Assembly: GCF_014851395.1 (NCBI RefSeq)
Contig: NW_024044681.1
Coordinates: 18,890,873-18,954,872 of the forward strand
Length of the DNA: 64,000 nucleotides
Direction: 5' to 3'
From: Micropterus salmoides
Taxonomy: Eukaryota; Chordata; Actinopteri; Centrarchiformes; Centrarchidae
Made by a program: the position numbers and the translations under genes. A model generated the notes under the pieces. It was not told the origin of the DNA. It did not search any database and worked only from the letters and a program-made list of their open reading frames with translations. Shown here one piece after another: positions 44,891 through 57,519 of this stretch (position 1 is the stretch's first letter; each line of letters starts with the position of its first letter).

Positions 44891-47800
44891 GCCACAGATA
44901 CTATATTTTGTGTCAGAGCATTTGATTTAGGCTATTGATTGCTATCAGGATATAAAGAGAATTTCATCAAAAAATCCTTCTGACATAAATTGCCTTCCCC
45001 ATCTAGGCTGCTATGGAATTGCGCCAGTAGTGGTTGCTACCAGCAACATAACACCAACTCAAGTCAATTGCAGTTTCCTTCATATTTGGTTTCCAATAAT
45101 ATGTTAAATATTAATTAGGCAGCTTAGTAAAGCAGGATGGTGTAACTGACTTTGAAGGGCATGTTACTGTATGGGGGACACAGGAAGGATAACTTATCTT
45201 CTACTTTTTGGGCTGGAGGACAGTTAAGACTGTAGAAAATAGCTCTGTCTTAGTCTTTTACACATTACAAGGACAGCTAAAGCCAGGGAAATGTCAGTTA
45301 CATCCTTGACCTATTGAATGTGGGGGCAGACGTGCACCTATTTCCACAGTTAAATTATCTGCTAATGCTGATTTCTGATGGGGAAAAGAAAGGTTGTCAC
45401 ACCGGGTTCCAGGGCTTCGGCAGTTAGACAAGCAAGGAAAAGACAAACAACCTGTCGACTCATTGTAGATTCACAAAAACATACTGTTAACTTCTTGGCC
45501 ATCATTAAAGGGGAGATAAAAAAAATAAGTGCCACAACTTTCATTCTGGATATAATCTCATTTCAAAAATAGCTTGAAAAGTGTACATAAACAGCTCTTT
45601 TCTTTTTTTTTTCAGATACGTCACGAGCTTAAAAAAAAGTGGCATTGACTTTAAAAATAACACCATCACTTAGCATCAGCTTCAACCCAGCAACCTACCG
45701 ACCTTAAAGTAATCTGTACATAATGAAAGAATCTCTGGGGAGTGAGAGAGCAGAGAAACTAAATTCTTCATGATGTAGGAATAAGAGAGTTGTGATCTGA
45801 CATGAGCAAACATGCTCCCTGGAAGAAAAAAAAACAGCTCAGAATTTTGATCCAAATCAGGACTGCGTAACATTTCACACATATAAGGACCTCACATTCA
45901 CAGAGTGAAATTATTCTTTTTCTTGATTGGCTGTATAAAACCTTGACTTAGTGTGTGCCGTTGGGTTTAATAGTTGCTGCCATCATCTACAAATTATTAC
46001 TGACCACTCTTTCAAAAAATGAAGAACCATAGAAAAAATAAGAATCTTCAAAGCTAACAGGTGACTCCAGAATTCTTGTCGTGGTAATGTTACTGCAAGG
46101 CAATTGCATTTTACAAAAGTCAGCAAATTGCCAGCTTTTATTCTTGATTTTTTTCCAGCTATGGTGCTCAATCCAAAATGCTTCCACACATTATTTCTCA
46201 GATAGTTTGAGAAGTAATGTACTCTCTTTCAGCTGGAGAACAAGCTGCGGCCTGTAACACTTTGATACTGAGAATTTCAACCATTTCATTACAGACCGTG
46301 CAATGCAGTTAAAAGCCCTGAAATGCGGGTGCTGGACCTTTGAGTTGAGGCAACTTTGTCACACATACTGGGATTTTTTTATCTCGGACTGATTGTTACA
46401 GACTGCATTTTGAATTAAAAGTGACAACCCACTTTTCACAACCCACATACAACCGTATATAAGCCTTTATGAAAAGGTAAAATCATCCAACTCTACGATA
46501 AAGATAGTGTTACCGCAATTGCATGATGCGTAAATAAGCAAGTGTTATTTAAATAGGTTTGCTGTATCAATTTAAAAAGGTGAACTTGATAACTTGTTTC
46601 CGCTGCCCCCAAGTGGCCATATAAAATCAGTTTAATCAAAAGTAAATGTTTTAGTGAAAAGTTTTTATGTTGATATCCAAGGCAAACGCTGGCATGATGA
46701 CAACTTTTGAGACAATGCTGCCTAGTTTGGAGAAGGGATTCAGGGGATTAATAGACCGTCTGTAGTGACAGATGTCCATTCATCAACAGAGTTGAAGACT
46801 AATTAATTAAAACAGCATCTCCAGCAGATGTAGAGGTCAGACCCTAGGCTACATAATAATGTGTTAATTTTGTCAGCAGCTCTTGACAAGAGTCTGCCTG
46901 CAGTGTCCAAATGCCTCAAATGACCTTTCAGCACACCTATGTTGGCTTCTTCTGATGGAGCAAGTGGCAGGCATGACCATAATTATGATTGCTGCTTACG
47001 GGTCTAAGGATGTGACAGTGGAGTTATCAGTGGCTGTATTAAGCGCTTGACCTCTATCACCTAGAGTTAAACAAGTTCGCTGCAAGACCCTGGTGACAAT
47101 GTTGCTTTCAGGGTTAGTGTTCAGTATGGTATCACAGACTTTATATTTCTGGGGTGTTATTTTTGTGATTTAAAAAACAATCTGCAGATGGTGCCTTTGC
47201 TTGTTTTATTTGCACATGTGTGTAGACTATTGCTTCAGAAGCTCTTCCTCTTGCGTCTATTTCACTGGCATTTCACTGGCATTTCACAGGCAGGGGAGTC
47301 TAAAATCCATTGATAGCATGGATATCTCTGTACACTTGCACTAGTACAAAAATATGGACTTTTAATTGTGCCATTCAGCCGTTTGGGAGTGTGTTGCTGA
47401 AGGTGGTTGGGATTTCATCATCGTAACTTACATGCTGCCAAAATAGTCATGTAGATGAGATCAGACATCTTTCTGGCACTTTTCTGTTTGGCTGGCCAGC
47501 TATGTTTACCAGGTGAAGCAGAGAATGAATGTTTCAAATGTATCGTTTTCACACTTATTATAGTTATAATTATATAATTATTATAATTGATCACTTTGAA
47601 AAAAATCAAGTGAAGCACTTTTGCTCTTAAATATAATTGTCTACTTCAGATTAATTAAGCTTTGTTTACGACTGACTATTGTGTGTACACGAGTACACGA
47701 GAGGCTTAAGGCAGTTAATCTGCACAAAACACAGACATTCAGAATCTATAACCACAGTAAAAGAGAGATGATAGAGCAGCCTCCCAAAAGTAGAAGCAAA

Positions 47801-48954
47801 CATTCACCTTCTAATTTGTCCTGGTTTGAGAAACAAGTCTTTAAGTTGGCAGGTTCTCTGTCTGGGCTGCATGCCAGAGTGAGAGCAGGTGACATCAGTC
47901 AATGTCAGGATTTAAATCACAGGAAAAGAACGGAAGAAATAGCCATTGTAAAGTCACAAAAAGTTGAACCACCAGTGGGAATCTCCATCAGTTAATCTCT
48001 CTCACACTATCTTCAGAGTTTTAGAGCTGATTGTCCCTCATCAGTCATGTGTTACATTTTGAATAATGGAATTTTAAGTGCTGAGAAAGCTCCATGGTCC
48101 TATTTTTCATGTACGCTTCAGACAGGATATGTAAATATCTACCTAAAATGTCAATATTTTAAAACATTTAGACATCTTATAAGAGATACAAATTGTTTCC
48201 TCAGCTAAGAAGGGAGATAGTGTTGTTTTCTTTATGTAACCGAGGGAAAAAACAAAACCCAGGTGCACAATACACCCGAGGAAAGGTGCTGTCTTTGTTC
48301 TGTTCAAAGGCTCTATGTGTGTGTTTGAAAAAGACCTACTTTGTTCGCATGAATGTATGCTGCTGTTCACAGGTGTGGTTTTCCATGGGATCAGGGGGGT
48401 CATTTATACTTTCCCCTATAAGAAAGGGGAATTGATATTAATGCTGTCTTCTCAAGCACATATTTTTACTCACCCTGGCTATTCACATGTTTTGTGAAAT
48501 TTCATCAAATATATGATTAGTTTATTGTGTAGCTAACTTGCAAAAATGAACAACCACAGCCCCCTATCTCTGTTTACTTGACTTGTGTGCCATATTAGTG
48601 AAGTAAGTACTTTGTTAGTTAGCCTCTGCAGTTGTGTTTAGTGGAGCGATTCACTTAAGTTTGTCATAGCCTGTTTGTGGTTATGTTTAGGGGCCAGTGT
48701 CATAGTACCTTTTGAGTGTTTGATTTTTGTGCACATTTAACAGTATGTGGCTGGCAAAACGGTGGAAATAAGGCCAGAGTCCACACTGACCACCACACTT
48801 AGTATTTACCAATGGTTACCAATAAATGTTACCTTTTTAAGAACAACTCCAGTTTATACCTATATGTTTATGGCCCCCACACCCCTAGACAACAGGGGGT
48901 CATAACACTTACAAAGCATAAATAATAGGTTAGTGAGCTGTCTCTTCAGGGTTG
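44891..48954. other. 4-kb interval without recognised genes or repeats
   Basis: The longest frame (124 codons at 47621-47995) lacks any motif. An AT palindromic stretch lies around 47555-47590. This and the next intervals are the least repeat-rich part of the window and may be ancient intergenic DNA or intron. Confidence 0.4.
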
Positions 48955-49270
48955 AACTCTGCATAATCCTACGTTAACAGAGGAAGGTAATATATCATCC
49001 TGGGTTAACATGGGCAGGTAATGCATAATCATGGGTTAACAAGACCAGATGATAAATAATCCTCGTTAGGGCTAACAAAGCTGGGTGATGCATAATCTTG
49101 GGTTAACAGAGAAAGTTGAAACATAATCCTCGTTAGGGCTAACAAAGCTGGGTGATGCATAATCTTGGGTTAATAGAGAAAGTTGAAACATAATCCTCGT
49201 TAGGGCTAACAAAGCTGGGTGATGCATAATCTTGGGTTAACAGAGAAAGTTGAAACATAATCCTGCATAA
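48955..49270 (+). repeat. Minisatellite with 67-bp higher-order unit
   Basis: Nearly identical 67-bp units repeat three times from 49054 (CCTCGTTAGGGCTAAC recurs at 49061, 49128 and 49195), and the fourth phase point at 49262 is truncated. Each unit is a dimer of two related monomers of about 32-35 bp. One carries GCATAATCTTGGGTTAACAG and the other CATAATCCTCGTTAGGGCTA. Upstream (48955-49053) only single diverged monomers occur. The organisation is a small higher-order repeat. Confidence 0.9.
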
Positions 49271-50552
49271 ATCTTAAAGAGCTGATTACAAAAAAACAAA
49301 GCTTGAAGATAAGGGATTTGGTACAGGAGACAGGCCCCAGATTGTGCTGTACTCTGTGTTCTTCCTCTTGCTTAATGTGTTACTTGTCCAAAAGCAAATT
49401 TGTTAAAATGTTTCATATTTTATGCTTGCCAAGGTGACACAGTCATTGTGCTTAGACAGAATTTGTGATTACATCATTGCATCAGTGTCTGCTTGCCTAT
49501 TGTTGGACCAGAGCACTGTTGCAATGTTTTTCCTCATTTTGTGTGTTACCTTCTCCGTGCTCGGCTCAGTGTGAAATGATCTGAAGGATTGCTGTTATTC
49601 AATCATCCCATTTATTTTTGCACTGACCTTTCCCAAAGGTGAGTTGGCTTTATTATGCTGGCACTCTCTCCTACGAAGAGTGCTCCTTAGATGCTGCACA
49701 TCATTAGTCATTAAAAACTGTTAACTGTTAACAGATATGTGTGCCATTTGCTTTAGTGCCCCCTAAAAACAACTAATGAAGGGTAACAGAGGTTCTGTAT
49801 AACTACATTTGTTAAGTGTGTGTGCGACAGTGAGTGTGTCCGATTTCCTGTACACACACATGCTGATCTGTCAGTTGATAGCAGCATTCAGTATTATGTT
49901 GTGAAGGAGAGCTCACTTTTCAGCTGACGTGGCGTAATGTTGTGTTCTTACTTGATTGCTATGCTGTCCTTGTCTCTGACAAAGCATTATCACCTTCCCC
50001 TCTATCTCCCTATCTCCCTTCCATCTATGGGCACCTGTCTGGCTGTTAGGGCTCCCTGGTGGTTAGAGGGACTGGCCCACTTATCCAGAGGTCACACTTA
50101 CAATCAGAGCCAAAGCCATATCACAAAGTATATGTTGAGCAAAATGCCTTGAACAAAATGCAGAAGCCCTATCTTTGCAGTGCTTGGTTACATGTGTGTA
50201 GTAACCCTGGTATGCTGTATAAACACACCTTTGGAATGAATAAACCAAACTGCATGCAATGTTCCTCTCCAGCTAAGGTACATACATACATACTAACATA
50301 CAAACATATATGATAGAATAATGTTGTGTGCACTTTTTTCTTGTTGACATTGAAATCGACCAATAACCTTGTTGTGTGAGTCTACATTTGTGCAAATGGT
50401 GATAAGTGAAAGGAATTAAGATATATACCTGGCAGAGACAATTTAAGAAGCATCTCTACTAGGTTTCTTATAATTAGAGTATAAGCTTACCCATGTTGAT
50501 ATAATTGGGTTCTGTTTCTTAAATATGCTAAATAATATGCTGGTTTGTACCT
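49271..50552. other. No gene recognised
   Basis: AT-rich intergenic DNA with short unsupported frames. Confidence 0.4.
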
Positions 50553-50588
50553 GCGGATTATTACCGCGGGTACCCGCGGATTATTACC
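50553..50588. repeat. 16-bp perfect palindrome between direct repeats
   Basis: CCGCGGGTACCCGCGG (50564-50579) is a perfect palindrome. GCGGATTATTACC overlaps it on the left (50553-50565) and recurs on the right (50576-50588). The CpG-rich palindrome is conspicuous in an AT-rich setting. Confidence 0.8.
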
Positions 50589-51668
50589 AGTTTAGGTGTC
50601 CTTGAGGAAGTCCTCCAGCTTACTTCTCTGACATCTTACGTGCACAATACAGTGTGTCTCTCAAAGTGCGATAAGCAATCAAATGGCTCATTATATGCTG
50701 TGTAATATGACTAAGTGCACCCCACTGCTTACAAAGTGACTTTTTTCATCCCATCTTTCACTTTGTTAAAGGATCTTTGCTCTTTGAAATTCTCAATTTC
50801 AGATGAGCAGAATGTTGTAAATCTAAACCTGTTAATCATTTTCAAAGCTGCTCATTATAGTCCTGCATTTCTCTCTGAAGTTTTTATCATTGCTCCCCTC
50901 TGCAAGGAGATCAGTAAAATGGTAAGTTTCCCCTGCAGCACCTCTAGACATTCTGGCGAGCCAATATCTTGCCAATGAAAACTTACTGTAAGCAGATGCA
51001 TGGCAAACAGGATGTTAAAACTGAGGGTGGTGTCCTACAGTATACAGACATTAAATAAGCGATTCTTTCAATCTGGGCTAAAATATAAACATTTGACAGA
51101 CAATTTGTTTTTAGAGGACTTCATCATATGCTGGGATTAGGCTGTTGAGTCAGATTAAATATGGCTTTACCCACTCCCACGTGTAAATATTATAAATAGG
51201 ACAGGCGTCTGTAATATTGCAGTAGAAATAATAGCAGAAGACTTCTGATGAAATAGATGGCCATCTGAAGAACCCTCTGGCCATGGGAAACAGACATTCT
51301 TCCGGGTAAAAATACACCCTCCAAGCTTGGGCCAATCTGTCACCTTGGACACAGTGTCTCCTATTTGTCTTTCCTCCATGTCTCTCTCTTTTTTTGACTT
51401 ACTTCTCCTGCCCTGCTCCTGCCTTCTACTGCACAGACTGCAGGGTCTATTTCTGTTCAGTTCACTGAGATCCAGACAGGTTGGAGAAGCTCTATTTGTG
51501 CCTTCCAGTTGTCTGCATCGTGGGAGTCCAGCAGGCAATGTGCCCCTTAGTCTGCTGCAGACTTCCCCAGAGTCTACCCTTAATATAAGTACAAAGCTAC
51601 GCCATATGAAAATGGGAAAATTAGCAGCCCTGTCATAAAGTCTGCTTTCATGATGCCTGCAATGTTCC
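50589..51668. other. No gene recognised
   Basis: Frames around 51167-51638 overlap on opposite strands and have no domain. Nothing could be assigned. Confidence 0.4.
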
Positions 51669-51676
51669 GTTTTTAT

Positions 51677-52496
51677 TAGGGCTGCAACTAATGATTATTT
51701 TCATAATCAACTAATCTGTTAATTATTTATTCGATTAGTCAACTAGTCACGATTATTTTTGTCACCCCCTAACTCTAATTAAACCATTTAACTAATTAAA
51801 TATCTTTCAAGTGAATTACTGATCTTACTTTACTCTCATTACCATTAAGTGAACAAGGTTTATTATTCAGAATGAACACTAGTATCAACGCCAGGGGGAA
51901 ACAGGGGAAGAAGACAAGACAGCATTGGCTTCTCCTATAATTCATTGATTTATACTAACTTTAAAACTTTTAACTTTTTAACAAAGATTTTTTCTTTGGA
52001 ACTATATAAAATAAAAACACATTAAAAGAAAGTACTATAACTACAACTGTACTGTGTTTATAAGTGGAGAATGTTCTGTAGGTTACATCGTGAGCTAGAT
52101 GTTTCTTAATTTACTTTAAAATGTTAAACCATTACACAGATTGTAATGACAGAATAAGAGCGGTACAAACATTGAAACACCTCAAAACTGCTTAAAATTT
52201 GGTGATGAAATAGTGTACAAAACTTGTAAAAACAAAAAAAGTTCTCCTTTTTCTCTGTTGCTTTCTGCCTCTCGCATGAATACTTCTTCTTCGTGAGTAG
52301 TCTTACAGTCAAGCAGTCGTGGCAGACAGTGGAAGCGATACCGCCCTCAGCACTTCCTGTAGTGAATTGCTGTTAGAAATTAACAACCAGATTGCGATCT
52401 CTCCCTTAAACGACATCTGTAACGACGCGTCGACAATGAAATTTCACGTTGACAAATTTTTATAGTCAATGTCGTCGACTAATCGTTGCGGCCCAA
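51677..52496. mobile_element. hAT element, 820 bp, with 8-bp target duplication
   Basis: The left end TAGGGCTGCAACTAATGATT and the right end GACTAATCGTTGCGGCCCAA are inverted. Flanks GTTTTTAT (51669-51676) and GTTTTTGT (52497-52504) differ at one base. The termini are close to those of the outer composite element at 21663-31998, so both belong to the same broad hAT group. The interior is non-coding. Confidence 0.9.
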
Positions 52497-52504
52497 GTTT
52501 TTGT

Positions 52505-53500
52505 TGACATTGTCCGAAACTGTAAATAAGAATTAGCTTTATTTGCCAGGCATGTGTACACATACAAGGAATTTGACTTAGGATTGTACATTGCTCATGA
52601 TGTGCATACTTATACAATAATACAATAATAAACAATCAGATACAGGCACTATATAGAGAACACATATATATATACACACACTATAAACAAAAACAATCTA
52701 GACAGACCAAGACAATAGTGCAATGAGCAGAGTATAAAGGATGCAGGAGTAAATTATTATCATTAATTATTATTATTATTGTTGTTATGAACATGTCGGA
52801 GGTGGATGTGATATACAGGTACATCAGAGTGATGACCTGTGGGACTAAACTGTTCCCGTGTCTGTTGGTTTTGGCCTACAATGCTCTGTAGCCCCTACCA
52901 GAGGGGAGAAGTTGGAATAGATTGTGTCCGGGGTGAGAGGGATCTGCAGTGATGTTTCCTTCCTGTTTCTTGACTCTGGAAATGTATAAGTCCTGAATGG
53001 AGGCAGGTTGGCACCGATGATCTTTTTTGCAGTCCTGACTGTCCATCGTAGTCTGCTCCTGTCCTTTTTGGTGGCAGATCCAAACCAGACAGTGATGGAC
53101 ATGCAGAGGACAGACTGAATGATGGCTGTTTAAAAGTGGATCAGCAGCTCCTTAGGCAGGTTGAGCTTCCTGAGCTGACGCAGGAAGTACATCCTCTGCT
53201 GGGCCTTCTTGATGATTGTGTCAGTGTTGGGCTCCCACTTTAGGTCCTGGGAAATAGTGGATCCCAGAAACCTGAAGAATTCCACAGCAGACACAGGGCT
53301 GTTTAGAATGGTGATTGGGGGCAGAGTGGGGAGCTCCTCTTGAAGTCCACGATCATCTCCATAGTTTTGAGTGTGTCAAGCTTTAGGTTGTTCTGACCAC
53401 ACCACAGAGCCAGCTGATCAACCTCCCAAGTGTAGGTCGACTCATCACCGTCACGGAAGAGGCCGATGACCGTTGTCAGTGAACTTCATGTCTTAGCTTA
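52505..53500 (-). pseudogene. LINE 3' end: late reverse transcriptase and C-terminal domain, minus strand
   Basis: From right to left on the minus strand, decayed reverse-transcriptase sequence (FTDNGHRPLP, REVDQLALW-like) leads into ILNSPVSAVEFFRFLGSTIS. This is followed by KKAQQRMYFLRQLRKLNLP, then SITVWFGSATKKDRSRLRW and TAKKIIGANLPP. The C-terminal half is readable almost continuously to about 52845, with one stop (IHF*) and shifts near the 53.4-kb end. The remainder to about 52505 is untranslated tail with ATT repeats (52753-52784). It is a 5'-truncated, inactive copy of a fish non-LTR retrotransposon. Confidence 0.8.
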
Positions 53501-54530
53501 TGATGGTGTTGTACTGGACTACATTTTATTGAGGCTTGCTCCCTGTTATTTGTCCTCCCTGTGACACATAAAAAAATTATACGTATAACTTTGTCAAAGT
53601 CAACAAAAACTGAAGATTATAGGCATCTTTAAAGTAGCCTTTATGATAGGGCTGTTGTATTGGATTGTATTAGATTGCCAGTGTATATACGGTACTGTAC
53701 ATATTCCATTTTTATCATTGTTTTGAAAATTGTACTATACTGTATTAGTAGTGCAAGCAAATTTAAGTCATTAGGCAGTTTTTTAAGTAAAACACAGCAA
53801 GACATTTCATAGCAATTACAACGCATGTAGGCCTTCCCCTCTACATTTTAAGACTTCTGTAGCATGTTGTTAGAAAACAGAGAGCAGAAATAGAGTAAAT
53901 TACTGAGATATACTGTGTCTAAATTTGGAAGTCAGGGCTCTCCTCTTCGAGGCAGAACAGGATGAATGTGGACCAGAGGCTCCCATGGGTAAGAAAACAT
54001 CTGCCAGCCAAAACAAGGGGTGGGGGGTGAGCTTCTCTGCTGGCCACGGCAATACAGTATTTAGGCCTGCAGGTCTGTCACACAGCTACACTGCTGCTCA
54101 CTCATCACTAATGTTTGGAAGTCACTATTTCTGCTGACGCCGGTATACCCTATTTTTTCCCCCATTCATACAGTGCAGAGGATTCTATGGCTCATTTTCT
54201 TTGGGAAAAGTCACACCTGCAGGCTACAAGGTTCTGAGTATCCTCATTGAAACTTGTGATTATTGATCCTTCAATCGGTGGGAGTGTGCCTGAGAGTGTA
54301 AAAAGCCTGTTGTTGACAAATGCAATTGCTGTATCTTCAGGATCATTTGACTTTATGTATGAATTAAAAGAGAACAATAGGGGAAAGATGAAGACATAAA
54401 GAACAGAGGGTGCACACAAGCAGATAAAAGTATAAAGGTGAAATCACAGCTGAAGCATCTTCTGATAGCTGCAGGTAAAAGTTCCACTCAAGACAATAGA
54501 TTACACTTGTAATTTGATTATTAAGTTCTC
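53501..54530. other. No gene recognised
   Basis: AT-rich intergenic sequence. Confidence 0.4.
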
Positions 54531-54740
54531 TTAAAGCTGCAGTAGGCAAGAAACGGCTAAAAGTATCCAATTGAAATTAAAAATCCCCTGCCCCCCCCTC
54601 ATTCGGACAGAATGCTACAGATCCTGGATTTTTTTTCTTCGTTTTTGTTTCAAAGCATTTAATTTCCTGATTGCTGTTGGGATGTAAAGTCTCAACAAAT
54701 TAGCAAAAACTGGTTCTGAAATAAATTTCCTACCCTAGCT
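54531..54740 (+). repeat. Fragment of a fish repeat beginning TTAAAGCTGCAGTAGGCAA
   Basis: TTAAAGCTGCAGTAGGCAAG is a start I recognise from dispersed teleost elements with TTAA targets. The right end is not visible. Confidence 0.45.
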
Positions 54741-55136
54741 TTCACACTGTATTAGGCCAGCTTATTGCCAGTGACAGAGTTTTATACAAGTGTTATTTCT
54801 TTAATGTAGTGCTACATAAAACATTGTGGAAAGTGCTGGTTTCACCTGAAAATACTGCAGAGCCTAATATTTTATTTTCATAGTTTTGCATACACTCAAA
54901 ATTGTGACATGATTAAAAGCCTTAGGAGAACAGCACACAACGAGCCTGCGAATGTCCTCATTTCCCTCTGTCCTATCATATTTTGCACTCCACTGAATCT
55001 GCTCTCTACTCTTTAAGAGTTCACCGTTTTTGCTTTTTAACATTTAGCCATTCCCCGATGAAGGTACAGAATTAGATGCAGTGATAATTAGTTTTTTTTG
55101 TTGATGTGCATTTGCTGAACATTGTTTTTCTCTTAG

Positions 55137-55327
55137 GAAATCAGATGATACTAAACAAAAATTCAATACAGCAAATGGAGAAAACTTCTTCACCACTTGA
55201 CAACAAATATGTTGCGTTTGAAACACAAGCATATTTAGAGTCATATTTACCAATTTCAAACGGAATTTGTAGCATAAAGGAATGTATTGCAAATGCTGGT
55301 GCAAGTCTTCCAGAACAATTGAACTAA
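55137..55327 (+). other. Candidate terminal coding exon, unidentified
   Basis: A strong acceptor (TTGTTTTTCTCTTAG ending at 55136) is followed by about 63 open codons ending TAA at 55325-55327. They read NQMILNKNSIQQMEKTSS, then DNKYVAFETQAYLESYLP, then NGICSIKECIANAGASLPEQ. The composition is protein-like and the frame is open from the splice site to the stop. I do not recognise a family and see no partner exon with confidence. It could be the last exon of a host or element gene, or coincidence. Confidence 0.3.
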
Positions 55328-56002
55328 GATACAACATAACAGAAGTTTCATTAAGTCAAGTCCCACTATCATGAATCACATATTTCCCTCAGGGGGCTTT
55401 ACAATCTGCATACACAACATACAACCCCCTCTATCCTTAGACCCTCTATTCAGATAAGGAAAAACTTTTAATGGGGAAATAAAGTAAAAGAATGGACATA
55501 CATGATAACAAAATTATAAATAGATTGTCATTTGTTGTGTCATTTCAATTAAAAATTGATGGAACATGGCGCGCAATTAATTAAAGGCTTACACTGTTAA
55601 TAAAAACGCAAAGAGATGTGGGATCACAAACCATCCAATTATAACTACAAAATTATTAGTATTCGAATACATGACAAAGAGCTCCAGTGAAACTGTATTG
55701 TCTGTCTTTTAGTTGGATTTTCTTTTGTTTTGTGATTCTCAGTTTTTCTTTGCTAGGCATCTACGGTAAATGGACACATGTTCTAGGGAGTGGGGTTCTG
55801 TGTGTTGTGGCTCTACTACTCTTCTATTGGTACAACAGACTAATTTCCTGCAACAATCAACTTTTTTAACAATCATTTTGTGTTTTGGAATATCAGCAAC
55901 ACTGTCATTAGATACTGTAATTTTGATGTTTAACATAAAAAAGGCCAATATCCTGATGTCTCTACAAACACAGCACACTCTAGAAGCCATGTCTTTTTTT
56001 TG
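55328..56002. other. No gene recognised
   Basis: Overlapping frames on both strands at 55687-56027 have no motif. Confidence 0.4.
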
Positions 56003-56141
56003 TAGCAACCATATAGCAACCCCCTAGAATCATCATAGCAGTAATTCCAAAACCCTAAGCAATACCCGACAAACCACCACTAGAAAACATCTGGCAACCA
56101 CATTAAACACCCTGCAAACCACCTATCAACCTTCATGACCA
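56003..56141 (+). repeat. Degenerate AGCAACC-type minisatellite, left part
   Basis: Variations of AGCAACCA, AACCCCCTAG and CTGGCAACCAC recur every 7-12 bp. The array continues beyond the hAT at 57552-57600 (CACCTAGTAACACC, TTAGCAACAG). Confidence 0.7.
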
Positions 56142-57519
56142 CTGCAAAGTAGAGCCCGACCGATCTATCGGCCGATATGAGCTAATTGCATTTAATCGGC
56201 ATAGGCCATTTATAACGGCAGATATATGACAATTAAAAAAAACAAAAAGTCAGATCCTTCGCCCATGTCATGGGTGTTGCATAGTTTGCCCACCAGAGGG
56301 CGTGCTTCAGCTCCCCTGTTAACAACACTGCCTCACCACAAAAAGAAAACACAGAAGAAAACAATCAGCTGACCGGAGTTTACCAGTGCAGCATGTACCA
56401 AACATGGAGAGGGCTGTGTTAGCGGTGAGTAGGTCTTTTGTCACGTTAATTACATGACTTAAAATATTATAATATAATATATAAAATATTCATGACTTGC
56501 TAACCTTCCCATTTCTCTGTGCCCTCTCCCGGCTTCCTACCAGTTCACAGCAGGTTGATGTCACGGTAGCTGGGTGTTGGAAGCTACGCTGCTGGCAGAC
56601 GTAACTGGAGATTTATTCTGAAACAGTGTGGCTGTTCTAGTGAACGGTGCACATTTATCCCTAGTTCATCACTTCTAAATATTCTCTAAAATCTCGTACA
56701 GCAGCTCACAGCGCCGTTGCTAAATTAGCCACAAAGCTAATGCCGTGTTTATCAGTGGAGGAGCGCTAACGTCGTAATGAGCCGTTAAACTATAGTTTCT
56801 GGTGTATTCTAAATATATCTGCAAGCCGACTGTCTGCAATTAGTCGGCATGTCTGAAATGATTCAACCAGAGCGGACATGTAAATAAATGTGAGCTGAAC
56901 AAGAAAATAACACGGATTCCTGTAGCTCCTCTTTGTATGACGTAGATGTGAAACACTGCCATGGCTCTGGTTGTAGTTATAACGTTAGTTAAATGAATCT
57001 CAAAGTTGCAGGTCCTCATTGTAGAGACTCATGTTGTATTAGATCCATTCAACAGCAGCTCACTGTATCATAAACAGCGTGATTTAGACAGATGATGAGA
57101 AATGGTTTCTCGCAGCTTTGGTTAAAAGAGTGCTGGTAAAGGGATGAACTGGATGTGAATATGCTACATTGAAATTATGGCAGATTATGTGTAAAGTGAA
57201 ATACACATGCTAATTCTCTCTCACTCTTTCTGTTTACAGATAGCTGAAAAAGTTGCATGTTCCAGCAACAAATATTTATTGATGTGCAATTGTTTACATG
57301 TTCACTTTTTGAGACAGTAATCTATTTTATTAACATAATCCATTAAGGAAAAGGTTTCATAGCCCACATACATACCAGCTTTCAATATCGGCAGTGTAGT
57401 TTATACAGTAAAGGGGTCTACTATCCAAATCATTCTCTAAATCTAAATATCGGCTCTTTTTCACTTTAATATCGGCATTGGCCCCCAAAAACCCATATCA
57501 GTCGGGCTCTACTGCAAAG
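56142..57519. mobile_element. hAT element, 1.36 kb, with perfect target duplication
   Basis: The element proper is 56150-57511, with ends TAGAGCCCGACCGAT (left) and ATCAGTCGGGCTCTA (right). The perfect duplication CTGCAAAG lies at 56142-56149 and 57512-57519. Subterminal ATCGGCCGATAT and ATCGGCATTGG motifs are typical of this family. The interior is a non-coding filler with promoter-like GC-richer patches, and no transposase frame is present. It interrupts a minisatellite, so the empty-site sequence can be read directly. Confidence 0.95.

Noticed and set aside
44398..44895. 165-codon minus-strand open frame, leucine/cysteine-rich, membrane-like
   Set aside because: It coincides with a TG...CA block with a late AATAAA that looks like an LTR. 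The hydrophobic translation follows from T-rich DNA, and no domain or splice context supports a gene.
47621..47995. 124-codon plus-strand open frame
   Set aside because: No recognisable family. Begins with a non-ATG-like context in AT-rich DNA and has no partner exons.
48955..49270. Regularly spaced repeats considered as a CRISPR array or telomeric repeat
   Set aside because: There are no unique spacers (whole 67-bp units repeat) and the genome is eukaryotic. The GTTAGGG motif occurs once per unit rather than as uninterrupted TTAGGG tracts.
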